Part shown: positions 1 to 14,619 of the stretch, piece after piece
Numbering within the stretch: position 1 is the first letter of the stretch
How the letters are laid out: each line of letters begins with the position of its first letter
From: Siphlonurus alternatus
Lineage: Eukaryota > Arthropoda > Insecta > Ephemeroptera > Siphlonuridae
Assembly: GCA_949825025.1 (NCBI GenBank)
Contig: OX463784.1
Span: 19,214,761 to 19,278,760, forward strand
DNA: 64,000 nt
Reading direction: 5' to 3'
The notes under the pieces: generated by a model
The model's input: the letters and a program-made list of their open reading frames with translations, nothing else
What the model was told of the DNA's origin: nothing
Database searches by the model: none
Position numbers and translations under genes: made by a program

Positions 1-336
1 GGCGGCATACATGACCAAAATGTGTCAACTGCCCCAAAATACAAATCAATCAATCGATTAAAATATGATTTTCAAAATTAAATTTGACAAAAATAACATA
101 ATTTTTTTGTCCCAAACAATGAATCTCCTAAATTTAGTCAATTTTTTTCTTTTATCTCTTTCATGCGCATATATCATAGACAAATATTATCGACAAAAAT
201 CTAAAATAGAAGCACATGGGACAAACGAAAAATATTGCTAAAAACTCATGGGATCACAATTATCTCTCTTTATAAACAGTATAAATATACATTAATTACA
301 AGTAAACTGTATACTTACATTAAACTTGGTTTCAAA

Positions 337-362
337 ATATATATATATATGTATATATGTAT

Positions 363-401
<39 letters not shown>
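337..401. repeat. (TA)n microsatellite, interrupted
   Basis: This is an alternating A/T tract of about 65 bases with a few interruptions (GTATATATG, TAATA). It is self-complementary and can extrude as a hairpin. Confidence 0.9.
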
Positions 402-405
<4 letters not shown>

Positions 406-1875
406 TATACAATTCAAAAATATTCCTCATCCGGTATTCGTCTTAAAGTTGATAAACTATATCTTGTTTTGCATTTTGGTTGAAAGAAAAAAAAAACTTT
501 TTTATTATTCCTTTTCATTCATCTTTATATTCATGTGAATAAATACATTTTTAAACAAACACATAGATCTAAAAAGAAACATATTGTGTATATATATATA
601 TTTTTTTTTAGACTTGCAGTACTTAGGTATACTTTAATACCTTTTTTTATAATGTTATACATAAAAAAATATATTTCATCATTTTCTTCATATATTTTTT
701 TTAAAAAAGTTTGGATATGTTTTATTTTGTATATATAAGATATTATTTTATTCACTAAAAGTTTCTCAAAGTTATGTAAGTTTTCGAAGTGTCACAGGCA
801 TCGACTAAAGCATGTCACGAAGTGAAAAATAACTTATTTTTTTATACGTTTCAAAATCTCAGTTTAGAGAATATTTAAACTTTATTTTTACTTTATCGCT
901 TCATAAAAATTATTCAAAAATTTTATATGGGTATTAGTTATATTGGTATTAATATGAGGATACAATATTTTGTCATTACCAGAGCTGGAATATTAATTTC
1001 AGCTTTAATTTTACCTTTTAAATAAGTACGCACGACATTAAAGTTTAATTGTTTTATGAAAATCATTCTAATAATTCTTTTTTTCAAATATGAGCTGATG
1101 TGTACAGTGCAGTTTTTACTGAAATCCTTTCTCTTATATATTTATACTTCTGCACTGCAGCTACTATTTTACTACTGTGAGCTACTACTATTGTGAGCAA
1201 TATTTTAAGATTTTTAAGCAAAGCTGTGTCCCATATTAAAACGTGTATATACTCACTATTATATGAACTTAGTAATTGAATGCATAATTATAAATCTATA
1301 TTAAAGTTTATGTTTAACTCCAGTAACATATTTCAATTATGATAATTTCCTTAATAAGCCTTCATATTAAGATTATAATCAAGCTAATTAATACATCACT
1401 ACGTTTAGTTTACAATTTTTATATCTCAAGAATTTTAAAATATTCTACTTCGTAAATTACAAACTATATTACGAATAAAAAAAACTCATCTGAATAAAAA
1501 GTAAGATATCTGTGAATTTTTTATTCTCGTCTTATTTGTTGATGATGTTGGGAGAGGGAGTTGGAGGATGCTGATGAGGTAATTAGCGATTTAGGAGGGA
1601 GAGTTCAGGAAGGAAAAGGCGGGAAAGTGGGAGGATTCAAATCTCCGTTCGTTAGGACGTAACCCCTCCAGTTTGCTGTTTCTCGTGCTCTTGAGATACA
1701 CAGTGTGATGATGGAATCTTTTTAGGGATGTAGAATATCAAAATATTGGGCCACAGATTTTAACGATTGTGTGGAATTTTGGATTAAAGTTATAATATTT
1801 ATCAGTTAAAATTGTAGCAGCCATCTTAAAAAATACGCCTTGGTTATTAATTTATTCCTATATAAAAATGTATAT

Positions 1876-1943
1876 TGAGGCGCCGCAGATCAAACGGGTT
1901 TAAATCCAAGCCCAAATGGAATTCAATTTTTAAGCCTCAGTTA

Positions 1944-1979
<36 letters not shown>
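1876..1979 (+). repeat. Possible tRNA-related retroposon end with 35-A tail
   Basis: A sequence resembling an RNA polymerase III B box (GGTTTAAATCC, near 1900) lies about 40 bases upstream of an uninterrupted run of 35 A. A B-box-like motif followed by an A tail is typical of a short tRNA-derived retroposon. No A box is clear and there is no second copy in the window, so this may be chance plus a poly-A microsatellite. Confidence 0.3.
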
Positions 1980-1982
<3 letters not shown>

Positions 1983-3666
1983 GGTCACTTTTGAACCTTG
2001 ATTTGGAAAGACAAGTATATAATAGTATAAGGTATAAGTATATTATTATATGTACAGTACATAGTTCCGAGGTGGTAAATTAATAATAATACAATATCTA
2101 AAACTTTAAATTAGTTTTATTCATTAAATCAATCCCCCACATTCTTTTCCTCTTGAATTTATTTAGTTAATTTATTGAACCACTGAATATATTTCTTTTG
2201 GGTCGTTCTAACCTTTACTTTTTTAATTACTACTTACTTTTTTATACAAGTTCTGCATGACATAAAAAAAAATAAGCGCCCATATTTTTTATAGCTGCTT
2301 TAATTAATTAAGTGGATGTATTAGTTATGGTCATGCATGCTCTATTTTATATATTTCTATAAAAACTTCACTTCTACAAAAGTTAATTATCATTTAATAT
2401 TGACCTTAGAAATTAAATAAAATGGAATTCTAAATTTTTGTTGCCTTTAAAGATAATTGATCCATTATTTCTTAGTATAATATTTAACATTGGAAAAAAC
2501 AGTCAATGTATAAAGTAAATTTGTTATTAAACACTGTCTTGCTTGTAACACACCTATATTGACTATAGTATATGAGTCACACTATTTTTGTTATAAATCT
2601 TAGGTAAACTAACAAATTATGAATCAACAGGAAAATAGTAAAAATTCTTTGTGATAGTTAACTCTGTAAGCAGTAAAAATGTCGGTGACGTAATTTTAGC
2701 ACACATTGTGTCACATGATACTTCGGCATGCACGTCTGCGATATTAATAACGTTTTGTAGCGCCTCAAGTCACGCTGCTCTCAAACACGTTCCACCACGT
2801 CTGTTTTATACATAACAAAGTGAACTTTGACCCCAGTGACGTCACAGGGTAGCGTTTTACTGTAGAAGGGACTATAATGATCGTAAGTGAATTGGTTCTG
2901 TATTATTGTTTATTTAAAAAAATGTATTTTAATTTTATCTCTGAAAAACTTGAAGAATATAGGTTTTCACTTGCTTGTTCTTTGAACAAAATGCACTAAA
3001 TATAATTCTCATTTTAAGCTTAACTAAATCATTGGGTTTGTATATATATAATAAAATAATTTATTAAATAATTAACTGTTTAAACATATTTTTCAAAAAA
3101 TGTAAAAATTTGTTTTATATTGTAATTTTTTATTTTTATTCTTTTATTTACGCAAACATAATTTATGTTTCTAATAAAACCATAAAATAAAACTCAATTC
3201 ATTAATAATTACACAATTTCAATTTCTGACGATAAAACATACCCTAGCACGCTACAGATGAAGAGATACATTCTGATCTGACAAAAGAGTGAGGGAGAAA
3301 AGAGTTAGTCACAAGGAGCATCAGGCAGATGTTGAGGACGATAAATCTAAGAAGTGTGGAGGAGATTAGATGACCCGGAGAGCCCCCCTCTCAGCACGAC
3401 ACGAGAGATGCTCAAAATAAGAATATCAACCACACTTTAAGGAGCAGACGACGTAACCAAAATTATGATAAAAGATAGAGAAGGGTTGAATTCCTGAATG
3501 AAATTTAATACAATAGTATCATGTTTGTTTGAAATTATGTGTAAATAAGCATAGGAAAATAATTTAATAATTATTTAAATGTTATTTTATTTGTAAATTT
3601 GTAAATAAATATAAGGAATTATTAAAAAAAATAATACAATTTTTTAAGTAACATTGTTGTGGATTG

Positions 3667-4012
3667 TTAAAGGTATACAGGCCTCAAATTACAAATTAGA
3701 CAGACATTAAGTGTTGCTCAAGTTTATAATCAACATTCGTATTATTTTTACCTGCGCGCGGTGCGTCTGTGCGAAGTCGCGCTGTAAAGAAAGTCCTTGC
3801 TGACGTCACAACTCACAGCTAGCACCGATTAGCATTGAGTTGTGACGTCATCAAGGACTTCGTGACGTCATCAAGGACTAAATTTCTTACTTTGAACTGC
3901 GACTTCGCACGGATGCATCACGCGTGGAAAAAAATGATGCGAATGTTGATTATTTACTCTAAACCCACTTGGTGACTATCTAATTTGTAATTTGAGGCCT
4001 GTATGCCTTTAA
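3667..4012. mobile_element. TTAA-flanked palindromic MITE (about 340 bp)
   Basis: The element starts AGGTATACAGGCCTCAAATT and ends with the inverse, and the tetranucleotide TTAA stands directly outside each end (3667-3670 and 4009-4012). Complementarity continues inward almost to the centre, through AATCAACATTCG, GCGAAGTCGC and TGACGTCA blocks, so nearly the whole element is a hairpin. Duplicated TTAA targets are characteristic of piggyBac-type transposases. I infer a non-autonomous piggyBac-like MITE; no transposase is present. Three TGACGTCA (CRE-like) sites lie in the middle. Confidence 0.8.
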
Positions 4013-7000
4013 TGGTGAGAGCAATTTGAAGCAGCGTCGAGGAAGCAGCCATAACTGTCGATAATTTCAATAATGTTCGAATAATTAAAAATTAAATTTA
4101 TTTTAATACAATTAGACAATAAAATTGATTTTTGCGATAAAGCGCTTTTGAAATTTGCCGATTTTTTTACACTGAATCTGAAATTTTAAGTTAGAAATTA
4201 ATTTAAAGCTTTTAAATTACTCCACTATTTTGTTTTGTATGTTCATGATATATACATAACAAAAATAGCTACTTTTATAAAATTTATTCAATTTGTAACA
4301 ATTCAAATAAAAAATATGAAATATATCAATTTAGAATATAAAATATATAACGGGGCAGTTTCCCTTAAAGTCCTCCTAATATTTTTTACACACCATTTTT
4401 TTATACTAAGGCTTAAGAGTGTCATTTTTACACTACAATTTACTGTGTAACATTTTTATACTTCTATGTATTTTTTTTGCTTTGCATCTATTGTAAATGG
4501 AAGGAAGCAATTCTATATTTTTTATATGTCAAACCTTTCTGAGAGTATCATTTTTTCTCTTCTCTTTTTACCCTTGTCACAACTGCATATAAAAAGGCGT
4601 GTTGCTATTTATAGTACCTAAAAAACATATTTTATAACTTATATAAAATACTATTCCTAAAATAGACAATATAATTTTTTCTCACTTTAAATGGTAGGTG
4701 ATTTATTATCTGGTTTTAAAATTAGAAATTTTCCATATCTTATGAATTTTTTTAAGAGCACGACATAAGAATTGCAATGATTTAGTCATTGCAGATGTTT
4801 ATTTATATAAAAGCTTAAAATTCATAAAATGCCAATTAGCAAATTAAGTAGGATTTATTTTTTACATGAATTTATAGTAATGTTTTCACATTTGCAATAA
4901 TAAAACGATGTTACCTTAATTAAATAAATTTTCTTCAAAATTGGCTTTTCATTTCAAACATATCTGATACTTTGTATTCCATTCCAAATTGTAAATTTAA
5001 CCTATAGAAAAAATAATAGCAACTTTTACAGTTTGAGTAAGGGATTTGAGTGAAATAAATTACAAAATAAATAATAAAAAATAAATCATTTCAGCACAGT
5101 AATTTATCAACAATAAAACAATTTTAGAAGCATGACATTTGTCTTAAATAGCATAAATTTAAATATAGATACCCTAATAACCATACTATACATACACAAA
5201 AACACAACGAAAGAAGCTGCATACAATATTTTTAAAAATGTCATACTCAATTTTGTTACTATACTTAAAGAGGGTGTAAATTTATTTTTAAAACACCATT
5301 CATTTAAAATAAAAAATAAACTAAAATATATTTTTTATATATACAATTTAAACATGCATCCATCTGTTCATAAGTTTTTCACGGTGCGTAGTTTGACATG
5401 TTAAAGTGTATACAGAGGGATGAAAAGATAGCTTTGTCAAGTTAGTCCGACATTTCTAGACAGATGGTTAAAAAAGTAACTTTACTTTATCAATGTTGTA
5501 CCAGACAAATGTATCTTCAAATTCATCACTTTTCAGATGTGAATCTTTTAATTTATGTTTGTTTTTGTAAATATAATTTAGTCACTATTTCATTTTGTTA
5601 GTCAGGAATTGTAATAATTAATAGTACATAATTACACGATAAAATATTGTTGCATCTGCATGTGGTATTTATAAAATGCATTTCATTATAGTAATAAATT
5701 ATACGGTAATACGATTAAATTAGTTTCTAACTGCATATTTTATTTATAATGAGAGATATTCATTAATTTTTATTACTATAATATACACGATACTATACTG
5801 TATATTAATATTTTGCAGAGTATGGAATTCCATTTAAAGCAGAATTTAATTTACAGGATAAAACAAGGCAATTTTTTCAAAGTGAATTTCCCTTGAATTC
5901 TCTAACTCTATGTACTGTTCTATCAATTTTAACAACTTTTATTTTATTACATTTATTTTTAATTTTTTTACAAAAAAGTGACCCCAAAAATTGATTTTCA
6001 ACCGTATCACTGTTCACATTGTGCTTGGGCATTTGCCTTTTACACGTTACCAATTGAGCAACTAACAGTTTTATTTTAATTTGTTTATTTTTTTTTGTAC
6101 AATATAAATGTATATATTGCCATGTTTGCTCAATAAACATTTATTATTATTATGAATATAAAAATTCAATCGAATGAAATCATTATTGTTCTAGATTTGA
6201 AGAAAATTTGAAATATTGTGATGTACGTTTTACTCCTTTCTTTTTTACTATAATAATTTCCAGTAAATAAAAAACAAGTTGTGTTAAATACAGTATAAAA
6301 TAGCTGATATATTATTTATAAAACTGTTACTTCAAAGTATCCCGAGTCCTACTATATCATCTGTTTGCTAAAACAACCCCTCCTGATATACCGTCATCCC
6401 CTGTAGCAGTTGACCCTGCAAGACACCCTACCACTGCTCACCCTTAACAATACGTACAATTATATTATGTTCAAGGCTATTGTTGCAACCACTTCACGCA
6501 ATTTATCAATTATTCTAACAACCCTCTTGAATATAATGCAAAAATATATGTACAGTTTGATATTAATTCTGCAATTTTATATACAGTGCATGTCATCACT
6601 TACTCTTATTTTGTTTATTTCGTTCTAAAGGATTCAATTTTGTATCACGTAATTTTTGTTTTGAAGTCAAATATCAGTATTATCAATATCAAAGCAGTAT
6701 AGGAACAAATTGCTCTGTAATTTTATCGAATATTAAGTTCTCCAATCCTTTAAATTTAAATTATTACTGTATAACAGTTTCAAAGTGATTTCATGCCTAA
6801 TAATATGTATGATATATAAAATAAATATACACTTTATATTATAAAAATACTAGTAAATTAAAATATTTACTTTTAATTCAATATTTTAAAATAGTAATGA
6901 CAATTTATTTTTAATTATTTTAACATAAAAAATGAACAAAAAAATAATTACATAATTTATAAAATATTAGTTTCTTAAAATTGTTTTCATTACAATTATG

Positions 7001-7699
7001 CATTAATATGCTTATTTTTACCACAAACATTCCCTAATATAGGCTACGTGTATAAAAACTAGTAAATTATAGCTTCTAGGCACTGAAAAAATACAGTATA
7101 TCCACGTTTACATTTTTTACCCCCATATATATTCTGTTTAAAGAATTAGCATCCTGTTGAACGTTAAATTACTGTAACTGTTGCTGCAATGTAGTTATAA
7201 GCTATTGTAAAAAGGCCTTGAGTTTGTCGCACCTGAATGTTAGTAGCTCATGTTATAGGGTGGGGCTTTTGTAACGAGAAGTAAAAACTCAAGTGTTATT
7301 ATTCAAACTCGTCTATGACGTCATCAAATGGAAACTAGCCAGAACTCTCAAATATATAACACCCTTAGTGTTGACAACCTCAAGAACTAGTCTATACAAA
7401 CATTAAATGTATGGTAAAATCAACATATGAGGTTCTACATTTGTTAGTAAAGAGTATTGTGAACAAGTCCAGGTGTTGGCAAGGTTTTGCACCTACGCAA
7501 AAATAAAACTGATAAAAAAACACCTACATATTTTTTTTGTAAAACTTATTCTTGTATATGAACAAGTACAGTATGTTGAATATAATAAAATTATATGAAG
7601 GTTCTATGGAAAAGTGGTAGCTTTGTATGTATTTAGTTCAATGCATTTCCCATAGAGAATAATTCATTGCTATTAATAAGATGTTAAAAATATTATATC
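4013..7699. other. AT-rich non-coding DNA, no gene recognised
   Basis: Only short chance frames occur here. The most feature-like part is 5880-6160, which ends in AATAAACATTTATTATTATT and resembles the 3' untranslated end of a plus-strand non-LTR element. A mixed-composition patch lies at 6360-6450 and a TGACGTCA site at about 7317. I see nothing else interpretable. Confidence 0.55.
5880..6156 (+). repeat. Possible LINE 3' UTR with ATT-repeat tail
   Basis: The segment ends with TTGCTCAATAAACATTTATT followed by ATT repeats. An AATAAA signal followed by a short microsatellite tail is common at the 3' ends of insect non-LTR retrotransposons. No reverse transcriptase coding sequence is visible upstream, and the call rests only on the tail. 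Confidence 0.25.
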
Positions 7700-7802
7700 T
7701 ATGATAGGGAGTTATATTTCTAACTCCTATAGGTTAGTAAGGCTAGTTATTAATATATGATTCAATTATTATTTCAAAAAAGTAACCTAACTCCCTATCA
7801 TA
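7700..7802. mobile_element. Small TA-flanked MITE (99 bp)
   Basis: TGATAGGGAGTTA at the left end is matched by its inverse TAACTCCCTATCA at the right end, and TA dinucleotides lie immediately outside both ends. The inner region also has a TAACTCC/GGTTA relationship. Size, terminal inverted repeats and a TA target duplication fit a Tc1/mariner-type MITE. There is no coding capacity. Confidence 0.6.
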
Positions 7803-9408
7803 CTGTATACAAGAGATTCGGTGACCATAATCTGTAACAATTTAGCTGATGCCATATACGTAATAAGGATCACAAGATTTTTTTAAATATAATTTAATAT
7901 AATTATTAAAATAATAAATTTTTAATATATTTTTTTATTGTATTTAATAAATATTTATATTAACATATACATTCAAAATTATTGTTTCCCTTCGTAAAAA
8001 AAAAAGCAGTGTTGTACACAATGATATAAATAATAAATAAGACATAATTTCCCAGTAAGAGGTCCATTCAAAAGGCAGTAAACAAACACCAGACAATTTA
8101 TTCTCAACCACTCCCTTCTAACATGAAGGATTTCACCAAAGAAATCAACTCCCTCTGGATGTTGCTTTTGTTCCTCTTTTGTACGTTATTTACATTCTAC
8201 GCTTTTTCTATATACCTTTTGTTTCTTTCAATTTTAAATTCACAAGAAAATTCAACATAAAATATGTTATGTCATCATAAAACACTAAATTTAAAAAAAC
8301 ACAAAACTATATTTTTTAAAAATATAAAAGTAAACATAATAAATTAAGGTTGTAAAAAAGAATTAAAATTTCATTCTACATAATTGATTATGGTATAATT
8401 TAGATATATAACTTAAATATGTCAAAACAATCTATTTTTATATAACATGCTGTAAGTTATATAGCTCTTGGATAGGTATATATATATATATATTATATCA
8501 TTAGAAATAATATGAAGTTAGAAGATCCCTCTGGCCAAGAAAGAGCGACATTCAATGCAAGCAAAAATAGGTACTTCAAGCCCTTTGTCCAGCAAGTATT
8601 CAAAATATATTTATTTTTATCGCATGGACACCACATTGAAAAGATATAATATAAAAAGGTATTTGAAATAAAAATGCTGATTTTTTAAAAAAATCTTACT
8701 TCGTGAACTATAATATTTTTAATTTTTGCTTTCATTGAAAGAACTTTCTTTTAAGTTGCAGATATCAAAGCCCTCAGTAGATATACTTCTATAGTTGATT
8801 ACATCTCTTAATTGGATAGTGTTCGATTCTTGTTATAAAGATTTTTTTTTAATGCAGAAGGATAGCAACAATCCATTATGATTATTTGACGATGCTTTCT
8901 CAATTCCTCAAAATATTCAATTCAAAAATATCAGGGATGTTGAGCACAACATTTTTATTTTCTATGGAAAGCTTTTAATTGGAAATATTTCTGTTAAATA
9001 AAAATTCAATTTAGAGACCAATATCCGTTACATGAAAAAAACATTTTGAAAAAAATAATCAGAACTTGATTTTCATTAAATTAAAAAATACATTAGCAAT
9101 ATTGAAAATATACATTATAAAAATTAATAATCTAAACTTCATTATTAATAAAATCACAATACAAATGACGTAATTGAATTCTATGATGAATTATGATGTA
9201 TTATTAAGTTATGTATAACCATTTCTGTGCGTTGCCTATAGGGAGTTTTGTTCGTAATACACGGAAAACATTGTATGGAGGAAAAGTATTACATATTATT
9301 ATATTTGAAATAATCTTACATAAATATTGAGTAGATCTCTTTATATCGGAATCTTTTAAAGAGTATACAGTACACAACATTTTTGTTTGTAAACTACTAC
9401 TAAATATA

Positions 9409-9526
9409 TAGACAGTTCAGTGGATTATGCGCCGGGATATCAGCCAATGGAAACGCGGGCAACTGTCATTCCAGCCTTTCATATTGGCTGATATCTCGGC
9501 GCCGTTTAGTCTACAGAAACTGTCTA
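9409..9526. mobile_element. TA-flanked MITE (114 bp) with long inverted repeats
   Basis: GACAGTT at 9411 is mirrored by AACTGTC ending at 9524, with TA on both sides. Inside, GATATCAGCCAAT is mirrored by ATTGGCTGATATC, and GCGCCG by CGGCGC, so most of the element folds back on itself. The TA target and short length suggest mobilisation by a Tc1/mariner-type transposase. It is notably more GC-rich than its surroundings. Confidence 0.75.
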
Positions 9527-12273
9527 ATAGTAAACTAAGATCTGTTGTATGAAGTAATTTTTTTTTCGGTCATCTATACTTTCATTTCAGTGTAATAATA
9601 TTGCTCCCCGCCTGTTTGCTGCTGACTGCATGGTGTTGTTTTGTGGCTGCTGACGAAGAGTAGACAGAACAATAGGAATAATAAAAATCCGTCGTCCTAA
9701 ACAGAACAACTGCTGCTGGGGAGTAGAAAGAGGCGTGGAAATGAAGGAAAAACGATTCCTCCTGCTGCTGAGAGAAAAATGACTCATTCACATTTCATAC
9801 AATAAAGGACGAACGATTTTTGGCTGTTAATATCGATATACCATTCGATACTTGTAGCTTAAAATTCAAGATTCATGAACAAGGGTTATTGACTGTTTTT
9901 GATAAACATCATGATATCGATTATGATCTCTGCAAATATGCTTGAAGAATCTAATTTCGAGGCAATGGCTTCTACTCAAAACAATGTAAGGTCCTGCAAT
10001 TTTGCAATGTCAAGGTTATATAATAGCATTGTCTATCATGGGATCAAGTCATGGCTAGTCATGTAATATTTTTAAATAAAATTATTTTTATATAAAAATG
10101 AACGTTTTTATTATCTTCATTATTTTTACATAATTATGTGCATATGAAGAAAAAAAAATGTGGAGCCAACATTTTATAACATCTATTATAATGCTAAACA
10201 CGCTTTCTGTACTGTACTGCGTGGTACCTTTGGGATCACTATTGTCGATATACAAGTGCATATATAAAAAGAATATTCCAAAAGTTAGCTCAGTGTCTAG
10301 ATGGACATGTATCAATGTAGTACGATGATTGTCAGGTCTAACAAGGCAAGGAATCGTATAGTGAACGGCTGCGAGCTCCTCTCATTACCCCGATTTGCTT
10401 TCACGATGGTCAGGATAACATGAATTTCTTGTCCACGGCTTGGACAATGTCTAACCACGAGGTGTGGACAGTTGTCCTGTTAGTGGGAGTACTGGACAAG
10501 CGAAATGTATGCGAGACATCGCGCAGACGTGTCGACTTGCCCTTAGTTGGATATATTTGGATAACCGTGAATTATTTGGATGCATCATTCACGGAAATAT
10601 AATTTTTATGCATCTTCAATCTTAAAATATAATTCAATAAAGCTTCAAATCAGCTGATTTTGCGGCCTATCCAAACGTATATGTAAAAAACAACAACTCG
10701 AAATCGATTTTTTGCATTAAATAATTTTTTTTAAAAGAAAATGAACTCTTAATTTAGTATCAAAAGATACCTAAATGGGTTGAAGAAGGTGGTTTCAAAT
10801 TTATAACTTAAATAGTTACTGAGAAAAAAAATCAAATTTTTTAACAAGGTGGCTTATGGAGAAAATTTTTTAGCCGGGGCTTCTATATTTCAATAAAATC
10901 TTGTATCGATTATTCACCAAATATCGCCCATCCCTTCTGTCTTTATGCTACCATAAGTTTTGATATCCATGCCAACGGGGGGTAAATGGTATTTTCAAAG
11001 AGCATGTAAAAAGAGGCGTGGTTATAACATTAGGTTTGAATGACAGAGATTGAGTATGAAATATTAAAATATAAAATCAATTGAGAAGTATATATCTTGT
11101 ATTATAACTTAACTAAATATTTATATTAATCTTCAATACACTATGTATTTTTTTCTGTATAATATGCTAATTTATGTAAATTATAAAATATAGAAGTTAT
11201 TAAAATTATCATGTTCGTTTATCGGTTCATTGTAACTATATTATAAAGCTACAAGTTTTTTTTGTATACATTTTTTTCTAATTAAACTATTATAACCAAG
11301 CTAATATGTTAGTGTCTAAATAAATTACACCATTTAATGAAAATTTCTATATTATATAGGTATACTTTTTTAATGGAAATTAAAACAAATAGAACTTCCT
11401 ATAATATTATATGATAAATTACAATTTTTTAAAAGAATAATTACATTTAAAATTATAATATGAATTAACTAGATTCAATAAAATTAATTGTTACAAATTT
11501 CAATCATTATATATATAAATATATATTATAATATTCTAATAGGGAGTAGTGTTGGAAAGAACTAATTGTTGTATAAAGTAAAGCACAAATACTTTTTGAA
11601 CTTCGACTGAAATAAGTGCCCCCCCCCCTTCCTTTCCGTAATTTGATGGTGTATATATATTATAACAAGTAATATATTAACTTATATACGCGCAGGTCTA
11701 TAATCCCCCAATTAATTTTGTTACATAATTACAAATGTATTCCAATAAAATTCTATATTTATCGACACCTTTTTAATTATAAAAGTTGTTTTTTCCAATC
11801 ACCATTAAAATTAGTATAATCAAGAAAGAAATTCTTTAATATAAAAAATAAAATTTTCTACCTGTGAGCTAGTTTTTATTTATAAAATTTTATATCAATA
11901 AAAAATATACACAACAATTTAAATAACATAGAAACATAATTATATAGTATTAAAATTTGTTTACAAAGGGGCGTATAATATAGAATACAAAAAAATGATA
12001 CACAAATAATAGATAATGATAAAGAATAAAAATGAATAATCATATTGCGGCTTTCCATAGGTACTAAAAAAAAAAGAATAAAAACCTTCTAATATCTACA
12101 ATAAGAATAAAAAAAGAACACACATCTGTTTATAACTAAAGAATGTTAGAGAGATGAAAAAAATATATAAGGGAGGAACAATTTTTATAAAAATGGGTGT
12201 GAAAAGAACTCTTGTATGATATGAAGAACTTTAGAAAAGAAAAAAAAATATATAACTGGGATCTTTTAGAGAA

Positions 12274-12278
<5 letters not shown>
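9527..12278. other. AT-rich non-coding DNA, no gene recognised
   Basis: A moderately GC-richer patch at 9600-9790, with repeated CTGCTG/CAGCAG words, has open frames on the minus strand that are low-complexity and resemble nothing I know. A second mixed patch at 10330-10560 is also unassigned. Otherwise this is simple AT-rich sequence, with a C run at about 11620. Confidence 0.5.
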
Positions 12279-12337
<59 letters not shown>

Positions 12338-12344
12338 AGAGAGA
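12279..12344. repeat. (GA)n microsatellite
   Basis: About 65 bases of GA with one interruption. Open frames of Arg-Glu or Leu-Ser across it are repeat artefacts. Confidence 0.95.
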
Positions 12345-14577
12345 ATACGAGAATAAGGGGGAAATATCCTTATATAAAAAGAAGACGGGGGGTAAGCTAC
12401 TACTTGCTATACTCCTCCTTATACTTTTGCTGCTGCAGTATTGAGTATAGAAGTAAAGTTCTTGCTGATATATCGTGCTAACAGCTGCTGAATCTTCAGC
12501 AGGGTGTAACCGTACTTATATACACCGTAAAAAAATATTTCATATAAAATATATTATATAATCAAAGTCCTCTGCTCGTTGCTTGTTAACAAAATATTGT
12601 TTCGTGAAGGAAAAAAGACAGGACAATTTTTTGATTTGTTGTTAACATGTTGTTAAATAGGTAAATTACTATTTAATTATGAAAGTAAAAAGAATAATTA
12701 TAACATTCTCTGCTCTGGTGGGAGAAATCAGGTACTATATAATAGACTGTTAACAGTAAAAAAGTGCTCCATTTGACATACAATTACAACATTTATATTT
12801 TTACAGGGTAAAAGATTTTGAATATAAAATGCAATTTTAAGTGTACTTTAGTATATAAACGATTCATTATATGTATGTAATTAGCTACAAATCTATTACG
12901 ATTCATGCTATTTTTTATATCAATCAGCTGCCTCATTTTCCCATACACGCAGTAAATTTGATCTAAAACAGCTGATGAAAAGCACACGTATAATCTAGTA
13001 ATAACGTTTGGTTAGCTATAATATAAATAATTTATAACTGGTTTAAAATATAGTTTAAATGTGCTAAAATTAGTTTCTTTTCAATTGAAAATTGGGATAT
13101 GACCAAAATCACAATGTATGTTTGTATTATGCTAGGATGTTAGGAAGGATATTATTAATCAATGTAATTTTGTTATATATTGCTATTGACTGTTTACTTT
13201 TGTGTGTTTTGTGTTATTATTTAAGTAAATTCAATGGGTAAATAAACACTAAATTATGTGAATGGACTGCTCAACAATCTTTTTCATTTGCCCCATGGGC
13301 TATTTTTTTTTGTTTTGTTTTTTTTGCTTTTATTATAATATATGTTGTACCCATGAAAGAGATAATAAAATAAATGCTCAACCTGTAAATTACACAGGAA
13401 ACTAATAAAGCCAGATTTAAAATTAGCACCAAATGCAAAACAATAAAGTTTTACTTGAAATTAAGGATAAATCTCAGTAGGTTGATATCTCGCAATCGTA
13501 CCGCCTGAATGCAACAAGACTTGCAGGGGACTTAGAACTCACCATCAATAGGTGGCATACAAATTTTGAAGCGAACCTGTCTAATCAGTTTTGTGAAAAC
13601 TGAAGTAGAAGTTTAACATTGGCCTTATGGACGGAAACCGGAAGCTGTTGTAAGAAAACTGCAAGACTGAATTTGCTCAAACCATAAGCGATTAAGTTTT
13701 AGAACATTATCGATTTTTTAAAATTTATTTCATTCGATTCGTTTGCAGGGAAATATTCTTTGATTCCGAAGTAACTGAGATTAATCGTTAAAGAACTTTG
13801 AAATAAAACGACATTCAGAGTAAAATAAATACTGAAATCGAATAATATTAAAAGAAACAGGTAATTTTCATTACCTAAATACAGCCAATATATTTTTACA
13901 GTGTATATAAAAAGTGAGAAAATAAAAGAAGTGGAAATTTCAAGATGAAGAGAGAAAAAAATTTAACACTTGAAACGTCAATCGTTATGACAAGATGTTA
14001 GAATGAAAAGAGAAAAGTGGTGGAAAATGTGTGGTATAGAAAATGGATTCATAAAAATATATAACCTTATATGATCAAATTGAAACTATTCATTTTACTA
14101 TAAAATACTATAGCATAAAATAAAATTTCTTTTTATATATTATAATACTAGTTGCATCAAATAAAAGCGACGTTTAAAGCTCTTATATAGTTCTTCTATA
14201 TGTTTCTAACAAAAGAATATCAACAGTGAACAACTACTTTGAGAAATAAAGCAATAAGATTTTTTTATATATTTATAATGTGTCGATAGTTACACTGTGT
14301 TTATTTGAAACATTAATTACATAATTAGATCACTCAATGGCTCAATTGCAAGCAGACGGGCCATAAAGAGCGAAGGTAATATCGTATATAATTAGAGCAA
14401 TAAACTGACATTCATTAAATTGATGTAAAAAAATAAATTAAAAAACTGTACACATAAGATCAGCATGAACGTTATACATTTTGTTATTAACAATATTATT
14501 CTGGCACACTGAAGCAGGGTAAATTCCAACTTTTTTGGGGAAGGCTAGAAAATTGTCTTATTCAATTCGGGTTATAA

Positions 14578-14619
<42 letters not shown>

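Larger units (their letters stand above)
1..3666. other. AT-rich non-coding DNA, no gene recognised
   Basis: No frame of useful length shows recognisable protein similarity. The stretch holds a TA microsatellite near 340-400 and a 35-base A run at 1945-1979. It also holds a less AT-rich, purine-biased patch at 1545-1700, a patch at 2660-2880 with a TGACGTCA site, and a mixed-composition patch at 3270-3420. These patches could be regulatory or diverged repeats; nothing in them decides the matter. Confidence 0.6.

Noticed and set aside
12212..12481. Arg-Glu and Leu-Ser rich open frames across the GA/CT tracts (also at 15.3, 17.2, 22.0, 42.4 and 54.8 kb)
   Set aside because: They are dinucleotide repeat artefacts.
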